A stretch of 64,000 nt of DNA. Source: Plastoroseomonas arctica. GTDB lineage: Bacteria; Pseudomonadota; Alphaproteobacteria; Acetobacterales; Acetobacteraceae. Shown piece by piece: positions 46,691 through 54,646 of this stretch. Each line of letters begins with the position of its first letter. Position 1 is the first letter of the stretch. The notes beneath the pieces are model-generated. The model saw only the letters and a list, made by a program, of their open reading frames with translations. It did not search any database and was not told the DNA's origin. Position numbers and translations under genes: made by a program. Location of the stretch: NCBI RefSeq assembly GCF_018128965.1, contig NZ_JAAEDH010000010.1, positions 62,001 through 126,000 on the forward strand, given 5' to 3'.

Positions 46691-46725
46691 AGGGGGGCGG
46701 GACCTTCCAGTCCCGCCCTCCCCCT
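46691..46725. terminator. Strong bidirectional terminator-like hairpin
   Basis: AGGGGGGCGGGAC (46691-46703) pairs with GTCCCGCCCTCCCC on the other side of a short CTTCCA loop. No long T-run follows. It lies 38 bases after the kinase stop and just beyond the 3' end of the convergent small secreted-protein gene, so it can serve both. Confidence 0.65.
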
Positions 46726-46763
46726 GCGTGCAAACCAGCGGCCATTCTTCATGACAGCCGAGT

Positions 46764-47047
46764 TCAGTTGCCGTCGGCGGTGTTGTAGTCCCCCGACAGC
46801 AGGCGGCCACGGCTTTCCTCGCCTGCCCCATGGAGCAGATTCGACGTGCTGTGGGGCGGATGCGCACCGCCCTGGGGCTGCGTCTGTGGTGTCGGCGCGG
46901 CCGCATGGGCATGTGCGGCGTGCGCACGGCGTCGTCACGCTGCGCGAGGATCGTCGACGGGGGCGTCGTCAGTGACGGCGCCGTCTGCGCCACGGCGCCG
47001 CCGAGGGTGGCGATGGCGAGCGTCGCCGCGAGGAACATGGTCCTCAT
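46764..47047 (-). pseudogene. Small secreted protein gene with a probable frameshift
   Basis: From the ATG at 47047 (AGGAG eight bases upstream) a signal peptide reads MRTMFLAATLAIATLGGAVA, then QTAPSLTTPPSTILAQRDDAV. Beyond this the frame becomes Arg/Pro-rich and would run to 46631 through the terminator hairpin. A neighbouring frame, open from about 46935, instead gives AAHAHAAAPTPQTQPQGGAH and then GEESRGRLLSGDYNTADGN with a stop at 46764-46766, before the hairpin. A one-base shift near 46925-46945 would join the two. The unshifted reading of 138 residues remains possible. Confidence 0.5.
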
Positions 47048-47312
47048 GGTTCGATCTCCTGGCATCCGGCGAATTGCCGTGCAGTCGTTATGCCCAGGAG
47101 CGGTCGTCACAAGGCGTCAGCAGCAAGACAAAGCATAGCGGAAAGATTTGTCACGGACGTCTCGTCGCAACGCGGACGAGCGAGCCTTTCATAGCCGAGG
47201 TAAACCTCCCTGATGAGGGTAGATACGGAGACACACTGTCGCCGAACCTGTCAGGCGGAGGTTGCCGGGACACTCACAGCCCCCGGCATGGCGGAGGTCG
47301 TGGCACGACTCG

Positions 47313-48236
47313 TCAGTGACGCACCGGCGCGATGGCGCCAGGCGGGTCCACCTGCACTGTCGCATGCTCGATGCCATGCACCTCACGCAGCCGCGCCGTC
47401 ACCAGCGGGGGCAACGACAGCGGGTCGATTCCCGGCTCGGGCGTGACATGCAAGGTTGCGATCGCGCTGCGGTCGGTCAGCGTCCAGGCATGCAGATGGG
47501 CCGCTTCTGCAACGCCGGGCAAGGCGGCGATGTCGGCTTGCACCGCCACGGCATCGAACCCCTGCGGCGCCGCCTGCAGCAGCACCCGGATCGCGTCGGA
47601 CACCAGCCCCCAGGCCGAACGCACCACAAGCACGGCCACCAGCACCGACAGGATGGGGTCGAGGATAGTCCAGCCGGTCAGCATGATGCCGATGGCCGCA
47701 ACGATGGCGCCGACCGAGCCGAGCAGGTCGCCCAGCACATGCAGGGCGGCGCCGCGCAGGTTGGAATCGCCCTGGTCGCCGCCGCGCAGGATCAGCATGC
47801 CCGCGATGTTGAAGCAAAGACCGATCACCGCAACGGCGAGCATGGGTCCGGCCAGGATCTCGGACGGGGCCCGCAGCCGCGACACGGCCTCCCAGGTGAT
47901 CCAGGCGACCAGCAGCAGCAGCGAGGCGCCATTGGCCAGTGCGGCCAGCACCCGCACCCGATGCCAGCCGTAGCTGCGGGTCGCATCGGCGGCGCGCGCC
48001 GCCACCTTGTAGGCAATGAGCGCCAACATCAAAGCGGCGGCGTCTGAGACCATGTGCCCGGCATCGGCGATGAGCGCGAGCGAGCCTGACAGCACGCCGC
48101 CCGCCGCCTGCACGAGTGCATAGCCGGCGGTCATCATGAAGACCAGGCGGATGCGGCGTTCGCTGGCGGCCGTCACGGAGACTTCGTGGCCCCCCTGGGC
48201 GTGGTCGTGCCCTTCGTGCGTCTCGTTGGCGGACAT
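47313..48236 (-). CDS. Cation diffusion facilitator (CDF) metal exporter, CzcD/DmeF-like
   Basis: This is a 307-residue membrane exporter for divalent metals such as Zn, Cd or Co, driven by proton exchange. The N-terminus is His/Asp-rich (ETHEGHDHAQGGHE). Transport-site HxxxD motifs occur twice, in ADAGHMVSDAAAL and ALHVLGDLLGS, the HD-HD pattern of Zn/Cd-type CDFs. Six helices and a C-terminal cytoplasmic domain (HLHAWTLTDRSAIATLHV) are present. The ATG at 48236 lies two bases after the stop of a truncated P-type ATPase relic, so it was probably once the second gene of a cadA-czcD pair. Confidence 0.92.
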   Translation of the reverse strand: MSANETHEGHDHAQGGHEVSVTAASERRIRLVFMMTAGYALVQAAGGVLSGSLALIADAGHMVSDAAALMLALIAYKVAARAADATRSYGWHRVRVLAALANGASLLLLVAWITWEAVSRLRAPSEILAGPMLAVAVIGLCFNIAGMLILRGGDQGDSNLRGAALHVLGDLLGSVGAIVAAIGIMLTGWTILDPILSVLVAVLVVRSAWGLVSDAIRVLLQAAPQGFDAVAVQADIAALPGVAEAAHLHAWTLTDRSAIATLHVTPEPGIDPLSLPPLVTARLREVHGIEHATVQVDPPGAIAPVRH

Positions 48237-48238
48237 GA

Positions 48239-48440
48239 TCAGACCGGCTTCCAGCGCAGCAGGCGCAATGCGTTGAGCGTGACGAGCACAGTGGCCCCTG
48301 TATCGGCCAGGATGGCTGTCCACAAGCAGGTGATCCCGTTCAGCCTGGTGACAAAGAACACCGCCTTGAGGCCCACCGCCACCGCGACATTCTGCTTCAC
48401 ATTCGTCATCGTCGCGCGCGACAGCTCAGCGAGCTCCGAG
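48239..48440 (-). pseudogene. 3' remnant of a heavy-metal P-type ATPase (CadA/ZntA type)
   Basis: In the minus frame ending at 48239 the text reads LSRATMTNVKQNVAVAVGLK, then ILADTGATVLVTLNALRLLR and WKPV. This is the last transmembrane pair and the typical TGATVLVTLNALRLL end of Zn/Cd/Pb-exporting P1B ATPases. All catalytic domains (DKTGT, metal site) are absent; upstream of about 48440 the similarity stops abruptly. It lacks a start, so it is a deletion relic at the right edge of the metal island. Confidence 0.75.
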
Positions 48441-48514
48441 ACGCCGGTAACACGAAGCTTTGTTGCCTGATGCCCCGTGGTGAAGCGCTACCTTGAAAGA
48501 CAGGAGCGCGAGTG

Positions 48515-48949
48515 ATGAAGGTACTGGTTGTAGAGGATGATGACGGTATTGCCGAACTGGTGGACATCGCGCTCCGAAACGCGGGGCACAAGGTCCTCGG
48601 TCCAGCGGTTTCCTACGATGAAGCTATGGCGATTGCGGAACGCGAAAAGCCCGACATGGGGCTATTGAACATCAATCTCGTCGGACTCGGGACCGGTATC
48701 GACCTTGCTCGTGAGCTTCACGCGAGAAGCATTCCGTCGGTCTTCATCAGCGGCAACACTCATGATGAAGGCGCCAGGGAGTTTGCTGTTGGATCTCTCG
48801 CTAAGCCGTATAGGCTGGCCTCGCTTATTGGCGCGGTCGAGCTTGTGAGATGCCTGATTGCAGGAGTTGATCCTCCAACCCTGCCGACCGGGTTCGTCCT
48901 CTTCCGGCGTGGCAGGTTTGTTAGAGCAGGCATCAGAGTTGCTGTCTAA
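48515..48949 (+). CDS. Stand-alone receiver protein with Asn at the phospho-acceptor position
   Basis: This is a 144-residue CheY-like protein. The beta-1 motif VLVVEDDDG and the conserved Lys (LAKPY) and Ser (FISGN) positions of a receiver are kept. At the phosphorylation site the sequence is DMGLLNINLVG: Asn52 (codon AAC, 48668-48670) replaces the usual Asp. The protein is thus likely a pseudo-receiver that cannot be phosphorylated in the normal way. AGGAG precedes the ATG at 48515. No output domain follows; the last 35 residues are not part of the fold. No partner kinase adjacent. Confidence 0.85.
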   Translation: MKVLVVEDDDGIAELVDIALRNAGHKVLGPAVSYDEAMAIAEREKPDMGLLNINLVGLGTGIDLARELHARSIPSVFISGNTHDEGAREFAVGSLAKPYRLASLIGAVELVRCLIAGVDPPTLPTGFVLFRRGRFVRAGIRVAV

Positions 48950-49269
48950 GTTCCGGCATCTGCCACTCACCAGGGGATGCGATCACCGGAACCGGTAGAG
49001 TGCGCGCCACGCTCTCCTGCTTTGGCGCCAGCGCGATGTAGTCGCGCGCCATCATGCAGCGTACAAAGTTTGTCGCGACCAAAGCTGCATCCCCCTAAAA
49101 TAACCTTCGCCGCGAAGCTCCCGACGTGCTCGTCGACTGGTGCGCCGTGTCGTGCGTGGAGAGCTTGATCGCTAGGGCGACAAAGACTGCGATGCAAAAG
49201 GCGATGAAGGACAAGGCGTTCGCTGATGTCGGCAAGGCGCTACGGTAGCTGCATCCAGCCGCGCTGATC
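48950..49269. other. Intergenic region without a recognised gene
   Basis: These 320 bases lie between the receiver gene and hisE. They have several in-frame stops in all frames and no recognisable domain. Confidence 0.45.
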
Positions 49270-49614
49270 GTGGATCGGCTCTGGCACCTGGTGGAGCAGC
49301 GGCGCAGGTCCGGCGATGCCGACGTAAACCATTCGTCACGCCTGATGGCGCGCGGTACGGCGAAGGTGGCACAGAAACTTGGCGAGGAAGCGGTGGAGTG
49401 CGTGATAGAGGCCGCGCTGGGCAATCGCGAGGCGACGGTGCTGGAGTCTGCGGACCTGCTCTATCACCTAGTCATCGTCTGGGTGGAAGCCGGCATCCAG
49501 CCGGAGGAGGTCTGGGCCGAACTGGTCCGCAGCGAGGGCGTGATCGGCGTGGCTGAGAAGGCCGCCAATCCGCGAGGGCTTTTCCGCGCCGCCGGAACCA
49601 CAAAGCTATTCTAA
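49270..49614 (+). CDS. hisE: Phosphoribosyl-ATP diphosphatase HisE
   Basis: This 114-residue enzyme of the MazG-like all-alpha NTP pyrophosphatase fold carries out the second step of histidine synthesis (PR-ATP to PR-AMP). Signatures: GTAKVAQKLGEEAVECVIEA and ESADLLYHLVIVW, with the E-E-x-x-E and E-x-x-D metal-binding acids in place. The only practical start is a GTG at 49270, because a TAG lies at 49246-49248 in frame. It stands alone, without other his genes. Confidence 0.85.
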   Translation: MDRLWHLVEQRRRSGDADVNHSSRLMARGTAKVAQKLGEEAVECVIEAALGNREATVLESADLLYHLVIVWVEAGIQPEEVWAELVRSEGVIGVAEKAANPRGLFRAAGTTKLF

Positions 49615-49778
49615 GCGAGGATTTTGCGGCGTCGAAAGCCTGGCGAACGAATACGCCGGACGCCATGCTTCAAGCTGTAGGCGTGCGGTGTTGCCCCAAG
49701 CATGTCTGCGACAACGGCCGCGAGCAATTCCACCTCCAACCTCCGCCCCCCCGTGGAATGCCGCCGTCCGCGCCGCGC

Positions 49779-50213
49779 TCAGGCCAGCGCGGCGCCGAGG
49801 CAGGCGAGGAGCTGGCCCAGCAGCACCGCGGCCTGCCTGCGCAGCAGCCGCGCGGCGCCGGCAAGCCGCGCCTCGAGCGTGCGGCCGGCCTTGGCCTCCG
49901 GCATCAGGCGAAGCCGGACCAGCGCGGCGTCTAGACGCGCGAGCGTGGCCGGAGGGCGGTCGCTGCCGAGTGCCGCGAACAGACCGGCGTCGAACCCCGC
50001 GCGCACCGCGTAGAAGGCCTGCCCGAGCCCCAGGACGACCACCAGCGCGAGCGGTATCAGGGCCCCGCGCATCGGTGCGACCGGCAGCAACGGCGCGAGC
50101 AGCAGCGCGGCCGCGGCCAGCAGCGTGAGCGGGCGCGACAGGCGATCGATGCGGCGGCCCTGGGCGAGCAGCAGCGCGCCGGTGGCGGCAAGGTCGCGCT
50201 CGGCCGGCGTCAC
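49779..50213 (-). CDS. Small membrane protein of the ynb-like lipid cluster
   Basis: This is a 144-residue protein. After a short polar N-terminus (TPAERDLAATGALLLAQGRR) two hydrophobic segments follow (LTLLAAAALLLAPLLPVAPM; GALIPLALVVVLGLGQAFYA), then an Ala/Leu/Arg-rich helical tail. It starts at a GTG that overlaps the phosphatase stop (GTGA), so it is the last gene of a tightly coupled operon. No family recognised; association with lipid genes is by position only. Confidence 0.75.
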   Translation of the reverse strand: MTPAERDLAATGALLLAQGRRIDRLSRPLTLLAAAALLLAPLLPVAPMRGALIPLALVVVLGLGQAFYAVRAGFDAGLFAALGSDRPPATLARLDAALVRLRLMPEAKAGRTLEARLAGAARLLRRQAAVLLGQLLACLGAALA

Positions 50214-51511
50214 AGCGGCGCCACCGCGGCGGCGATCGCGGCGCCGGCCGCGGCGTCGAGCTTGATATGCGGTCGCGCGGCGCGGATCGCCGCGATCGCA
50301 GCCTCGACGCTGTCGGCATGCCCGCTCGCGACGAGCCAGCTGGCCGCGGCGGCGGCGCTGCGTGAATAACCCAGCGCGCAATTCACCAGCACCGGGCCGC
50401 ATGTCCGCGCGGCCTCGATGGCGGCGACCGCCGCGCTCAACCGCGCCGGCTCAGGTGTCGCGAGGTCGAGCATCGGGATGGAGACGTAGCCCTCGCGGCC
50501 GGGGATGCCGGGCAGCTCGGCGCTGAGATCGATGATGGTGTCGAATTGCGCGGCCGTTTCGCGCAACGGATAGCGGCCGAGCGAGACATCCTGCGTCAGC
50601 GGCGCGACGACGCGGCCATCCCCTTTCCAGAAACGGGTATTGATCCGCGCGCCGAACAGGTAGGGGCCAAGCAGCCAGCGCACCGCCAGCGACAGCCGTC
50701 CCGCCGCGTTCTTCTGGAAAGCATCCGGCCCCAGCGCGCCATAGATCAGCGCCACCAGCAGCAGAGACCCGACCGGCCACAGCAGCCAAAGCGCGACCCC
50801 GCCCCGCCATAAGGCAACCGCCGCCAGCAGCGCGCCCGCGCCGCCGTAGCGCAGCGCCAGGCGACGCCGACGCGGATCGCGCGTCAGCCCCGCCCCCGCC
50901 AAGGGGCCAGGCCCACAGACCGGGAACAGCCACAGCGCCAGGAAGCCAAGCCAGGCTCCGGTCGGGACATCGATGAAGTGGTGCTGCCAGGTCGTCAGCA
51001 CCGAGGCCCCGATCAGCGCGAACCAGGCGTGCAGTGCCCATACCCACGGCGCGCGCACATGCGCGGCGAAGCGCACCCATAGGATCACCAGCAGCGCGAT
51101 ATGCAGCGACGGCGCCTGGTTGAACGGCTTGTCGAACTCGCCCAGCAAGGCAAAAAGCTGGCCAGGGATGCCTTCCAGCGCCGGACGTTCGAAAGTGAAG
51201 CGCAGCGGCGCCGCGATGAAGCACGCGACGGCCAGCACCTGCGCAGTCAGCAGCCGCTTCGCATGGGCGTCGAGCTCCGCACGCGTCGCGCAGAGGAACA
51301 GCGAGATGCCGTAGAGAATGTCGATCGACCAGTAGGGGATGATGGTCCAGGGGATGAGCGGGATCGCGCTCTCCCAGGTGAAGACAATGGCCGGCACCTG
51401 GGTGCGCTGGGTCGCGAGGTAGGTGGCAAGGCCGTAGCTGACAAAGAAGAATGGGCCGAGCAGCACGAGCCAGAGCGTGGCGCGGCCCCATGGGCGGCGC
51501 GCGCGGGTCAT
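50210..51511 (-). CDS. PAP2-superfamily / dual-specificity phosphatase fusion (YnbD-like)
   Basis: This is a 433-residue integral membrane protein. The first 200 residues are a PAP2-like phosphatase core with PSLHIALLVILW and HHFIDVPTG carrying the catalytic His residues. After further helices, the C-terminal 140 residues form a dual-specificity/Tyr phosphatase domain with the CX5R loop VNCALGYSRSAAAAASW (Cys and Arg present). This two-phosphatase layout and length match YnbD. It would dephosphorylate a phospholipid head group or lipid phosphate made by the upstream genes. Confidence 0.9.
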   Translation of the reverse strand: MTRARRPWGRATLWLVLLGPFFFVSYGLATYLATQRTQVPAIVFTWESAIPLIPWTIIPYWSIDILYGISLFLCATRAELDAHAKRLLTAQVLAVACFIAAPLRFTFERPALEGIPGQLFALLGEFDKPFNQAPSLHIALLVILWVRFAAHVRAPWVWALHAWFALIGASVLTTWQHHFIDVPTGAWLGFLALWLFPVCGPGPLAGAGLTRDPRRRRLALRYGGAGALLAAVALWRGGVALWLLWPVGSLLLVALIYGALGPDAFQKNAAGRLSLAVRWLLGPYLFGARINTRFWKGDGRVVAPLTQDVSLGRYPLRETAAQFDTIIDLSAELPGIPGREGYVSIPMLDLATPEPARLSAAVAAIEAARTCGPVLVNCALGYSRSAAAAASWLVASGHADSVEAAIAAIRAARPHIKLDAAAGAAIAAAVAPL

Positions 51512-51563
51512 GCTGGACGAAGGCCGGGGGAAACTCCTTCCCCAATGCTGTCGTCAGTGCCGG

Positions 51564-53933
51564 TCACAGCCGCTCGGCACGGCTGACCGTGAAAATCCCC
51601 GCGTGGTCGATGCGCTGTTCGATCTTCCGAAACCCCGCATCGGCAACGAGCTCGTCCATCTCTGCCTGCACGCGCCGGCGCATGACCCAGGCCTGGCCTT
51701 GGCGGTGGCTGGTGAGCGCGCGGGCGATGAGTTCGAGCTGCGGGTGCCAGGGCTGGCCGGTGTAGACCAGTGCGCCGCCGGGAGGGATGACGTCGGCCAG
51801 GCCGGCGAGCGAGCGGCGGATCATGGCGTTGTCGGGGAAGAGCTCATACAGGCCGGAGACGATGCCGAGCGTGGGTGCGGGCGTGGTGGCGGCGATGGAG
51901 TCCCGGTCGAAGGCGTCGGCCTGGATGAAGCTGGCGATGTCGCCGAGGCCCTTCTCTGCGATCATGCGTGTGCCGGCGACGACGTTGATGTCGGAGTAGT
52001 CGCGCAGCAGGACCGAGTCCGGGCGGTGTGGGGCGCCTTGCAGCGCTTCGAGCACGTAGCGGCCATGGCCGGCGGCGATATCAATGACGCGGATCGGCAT
52101 GCCTTGTTCGGCCAGGCGCCCCATGGCGGCGCGGACGAGTTCCTCGACGTTGAGCTTGCGCTGGCGGATACCGGTCCAGCCTGGAGAGTCGAGGTAATTG
52201 CGGTCCATCATCCGGCCCATCGGGCCGGCTCCGCGCGCCTCATTGCGATAGACGTAGTCGAGCGTGGAGCCCGAGTCGAAACCGGTGCCGTGGCCGAGCG
52301 CGATGCCCTCAGAGAGGGAGCCGCCGAGGCGCAGGCCGGCGCGCGTCGCGGACCAGTAGAGGCCGCGCGGGGAGAGGGCGGGGAGCGGCGAGGCGAGCGC
52401 GTCGGCTTCGTCGCGGGTAAAGCCCATCCGGTCCGCGTCGATCAGCGACGGGCGGTTCAGCGGCTCTGCGAAGCGTTCGAGCAGGAAGCGCCGCGCGGGG
52501 CCGAGGGCCAGGGCGCGGTCGCGTTCGCCCAGTGTGTCGTGGAAGAAGCCGGGCAGGACATGGCGCTCCTTCACCGGCGTGCCCAGGCGTTCGAAGAAGC
52601 GGTGCTGGGGGGCGTGGTGGACGACCCAATCGGCGCCGGAGATGAGCATCTGTGTGGGGATGGTGATGGCGCGCGCATCGGCCACGATGCGGTCCGAGGC
52701 GGCGTAGAGATCGAGCAGGATGTTGACCGCGATCGGGCGACTGATCAGCGGGTCGGCGCGGTAGGAGGCGATTCGTTCGGGGTCGTGCGTTAGGTACTGC
52801 GGCTTTACGTAGGAATTGACGAAGAACAGCCCGCGCAGCTTGTGCATCAGCTTCAGGCCATGCCGCGCGAAGGGCACGTAGAGCTTCACCTTGAAGGCCG
52901 GCGAGGCGAGGATCATCGCGCGTATCCGCGGTGCGTAGTCATGCGCCCAGGTCGCGATGAGCACCGCGCCCACGCTCTGCGCGACGACCGCTATGTCCTC
53001 GACCGCGACGCCGTGCGTGGCGCTGACATGGTCCACGAACGTCTGCACGTCGCGCACCGAATCCGCGAGGCTGGGGCTGAAGCCGCGCGGGCCGGGGGAG
53101 CGGCCATGGCCGCGCGCATCCCAGGCGAAGAAGGCGAAGTCGGGCAGGTCGAGCTCGGGCGGGATATGCGCCATGCGGCCGCCATGCTCGTGGCCGCGAT
53201 GGAACAGCAGGATGGCGCCGCGCGGCGCGGCGGAGGCGGCCGGCCAGTGACGGTAGGTGAGGTCGACGCCGTCATGGGTGGTGAAGACGTGGTCCTCGAT
53301 GGCGCGCATGGGGCTTCCTTCGGGGGGTGGCATCGCGTTGGCGGTGGCGAGCTCGCCCAGCCCCGACGCGACGCGGTTCACGGTGGTGGCGATCAGCAAC
53401 AGGGCGAGCAGGGGCATTAGCCAGAATGCAAAGCCCGGCAGCGCGCCGGCGATGCCGACCCAGAGGCCGAGCGCGCCGAAGACGAGCGCGCGATCGCTCT
53501 TGCCGAGCGGGCCGTCGTAGCGCCGCGTGGGGCCTAGCACGCCGGCATATTCGGATACGATGGACAGCACCACCACCGCCCCGACCCAGCCGGGCGTGAA
53601 GGGCGCGACCAGCGCGAAGGGCGCATAGAGCGCGGCATCGGAGACGACGTCCGCCAGCTCGTTCAGATAGCCGCCCAGATCCGATTTCTGGCCATGCTCG
53701 CGCGCCAGCATGCCGTCCACGGCGTTCAGCGCCATGCGCAGGAACAGCCACACCGGCAGCAGCAGGAACAGCGCCGAGGGACCCCCGCGCGACGCCAGCC
53801 ACCAGCCTAGCAGTAGCGAACCCACCATCGCGGCCAGCGTCACCTGGTTGGCCGTGATGCCGGCCGCCGCCATGCGCTGGACCATCGGGCGCAGCAGGGC
53901 CTGGAAGCGGGGTTTGAGGTCATACAGGCTCAT
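51564..53933 (-). CDS. CDP-alcohol phosphatidyltransferase fused to alpha/beta hydrolase-methyltransferase (YnbA-YnbC-like)
   Basis: One 789-residue frame covers what are separate genes elsewhere. Residues 1-205 form a membrane CDP-alcohol phosphatidyltransferase; its active motif reads N70-x2-D73-G-x2-A-R-x8-G87-x3-N91-x3-D95, so two of the four usual Asp are Asn. Residues 209-500 are an alpha/beta hydrolase (FTTHDGVDLTYRHWP, nucleophile in VVAQSVGAVL), and the last 230 are a SAM methyltransferase (VIDIAAGHGRYVLEAL). An internal ATG at 53309 with GAAGGAAG upstream could start the second half alone. A C6 run near 53330 could hide an indel. Confidence 0.85.
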   Translation of the reverse strand: MSLYDLKPRFQALLRPMVQRMAAAGITANQVTLAAMVGSLLLGWWLASRGGPSALFLLLPVWLFLRMALNAVDGMLAREHGQKSDLGGYLNELADVVSDAALYAPFALVAPFTPGWVGAVVVLSIVSEYAGVLGPTRRYDGPLGKSDRALVFGALGLWVGIAGALPGFAFWLMPLLALLLIATTVNRVASGLGELATANAMPPPEGSPMRAIEDHVFTTHDGVDLTYRHWPAASAAPRGAILLFHRGHEHGGRMAHIPPELDLPDFAFFAWDARGHGRSPGPRGFSPSLADSVRDVQTFVDHVSATHGVAVEDIAVVAQSVGAVLIATWAHDYAPRIRAMILASPAFKVKLYVPFARHGLKLMHKLRGLFFVNSYVKPQYLTHDPERIASYRADPLISRPIAVNILLDLYAASDRIVADARAITIPTQMLISGADWVVHHAPQHRFFERLGTPVKERHVLPGFFHDTLGERDRALALGPARRFLLERFAEPLNRPSLIDADRMGFTRDEADALASPLPALSPRGLYWSATRAGLRLGGSLSEGIALGHGTGFDSGSTLDYVYRNEARGAGPMGRMMDRNYLDSPGWTGIRQRKLNVEELVRAAMGRLAEQGMPIRVIDIAAGHGRYVLEALQGAPHRPDSVLLRDYSDINVVAGTRMIAEKGLGDIASFIQADAFDRDSIAATTPAPTLGIVSGLYELFPDNAMIRRSLAGLADVIPPGGALVYTGQPWHPQLELIARALTSHRQGQAWVMRRRVQAEMDELVADAGFRKIEQRIDHAGIFTVSRAERL

Positions 53934-54646
53934 GCGGCCTTGCCCCCCAGCGCGCGGACCTCGGCTTCGCAGCGCGCCGCGACCTCCACCCATCCGGCGC
54001 GATCCTGCGCAGTCTCCGCGAAGCTGAGCGGCGCGCCGATGCGCAGGCGCAGCTTGCCCGGACGCGGCCATGATCGCGTGGCCGGCCAGGCGGCGAAGGC
54101 GCCTTGGAGATGACAGGGCACCACCGGCACCGCGCTGCCGGCCACGAAGGCGCCGAGCCCCGGCTGGAAAGCGCCCATGCTTCCGTCGCGGCTGCGGGTG
54201 CCCTCGGGGAACAGGATGTAGACCAGCTCGTCCTCGATCAGCCGTGTGCGCAGCGTCTCCAGCTCCTTCGCGCGGGTGCGCTTGCGCCAAACCGGCAGGG
54301 CGTTCAACGCATAAGCCGCGAAGAGCGAGGTGGCACCCGAGGTGAAGAAGGTATCTCCCGCGGCCAGCGCGTGCGCATGGCGCGCCGCCGGCCCGTGCAG
54401 CGCGGCGCCGAGGCAGAGCGCGTCCAGATGGCTGCTGTGGTTCGCGACCATGACGAAGGGCGGTTCAGGCAGGTTCTCCTGACCCGTCACCTCGTAGCGG
54501 TGCAGCAGCGCGAGGTGCGCGCGCACCAGCGCCCGCCAGGCGCCATGCACGACCACGCTGCCCAGCCCCGCCTCGCGCCCGTGGCTGCGCAGCCGCTCCT
54601 GCGCCGGCAGCCCCAGGTCGCGCGCGGGCTTGAGCTGCCAGGTCAT
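53930..54646 (-). CDS. 1-acyl-sn-glycerol-3-phosphate acyltransferase-like protein (PlsC family)
   Basis: This is a 238-residue membrane-associated acyltransferase. The catalytic NHx4D motif is VANHSSHLD and the substrate-binding motif is ILFPEGTRSRDGSMG; PVVPCHLQGAF follows. It would acylate a lysophospholipid or glycerol phosphate, supplying phosphatidic acid to the CdsA-like enzyme encoded just upstream. Four-base overlaps exist on both sides (with the CdsA-like gene and the fusion gene), so it is an integral member of the cluster. E. coli ynbABCD has no such gene. Confidence 0.9.
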   Translation of the reverse strand: MTWQLKPARDLGLPAQERLRSHGREAGLGSVVVHGAWRALVRAHLALLHRYEVTGQENLPEPPFVMVANHSSHLDALCLGAALHGPAARHAHALAAGDTFFTSGATSLFAAYALNALPVWRKRTRAKELETLRTRLIEDELVYILFPEGTRSRDGSMGAFQPGLGAFVAGSAVPVVPCHLQGAFAAWPATRSWPRPGKLRLRIGAPLSFAETAQDRAGWVEVAARCEAEVRALGGKAA

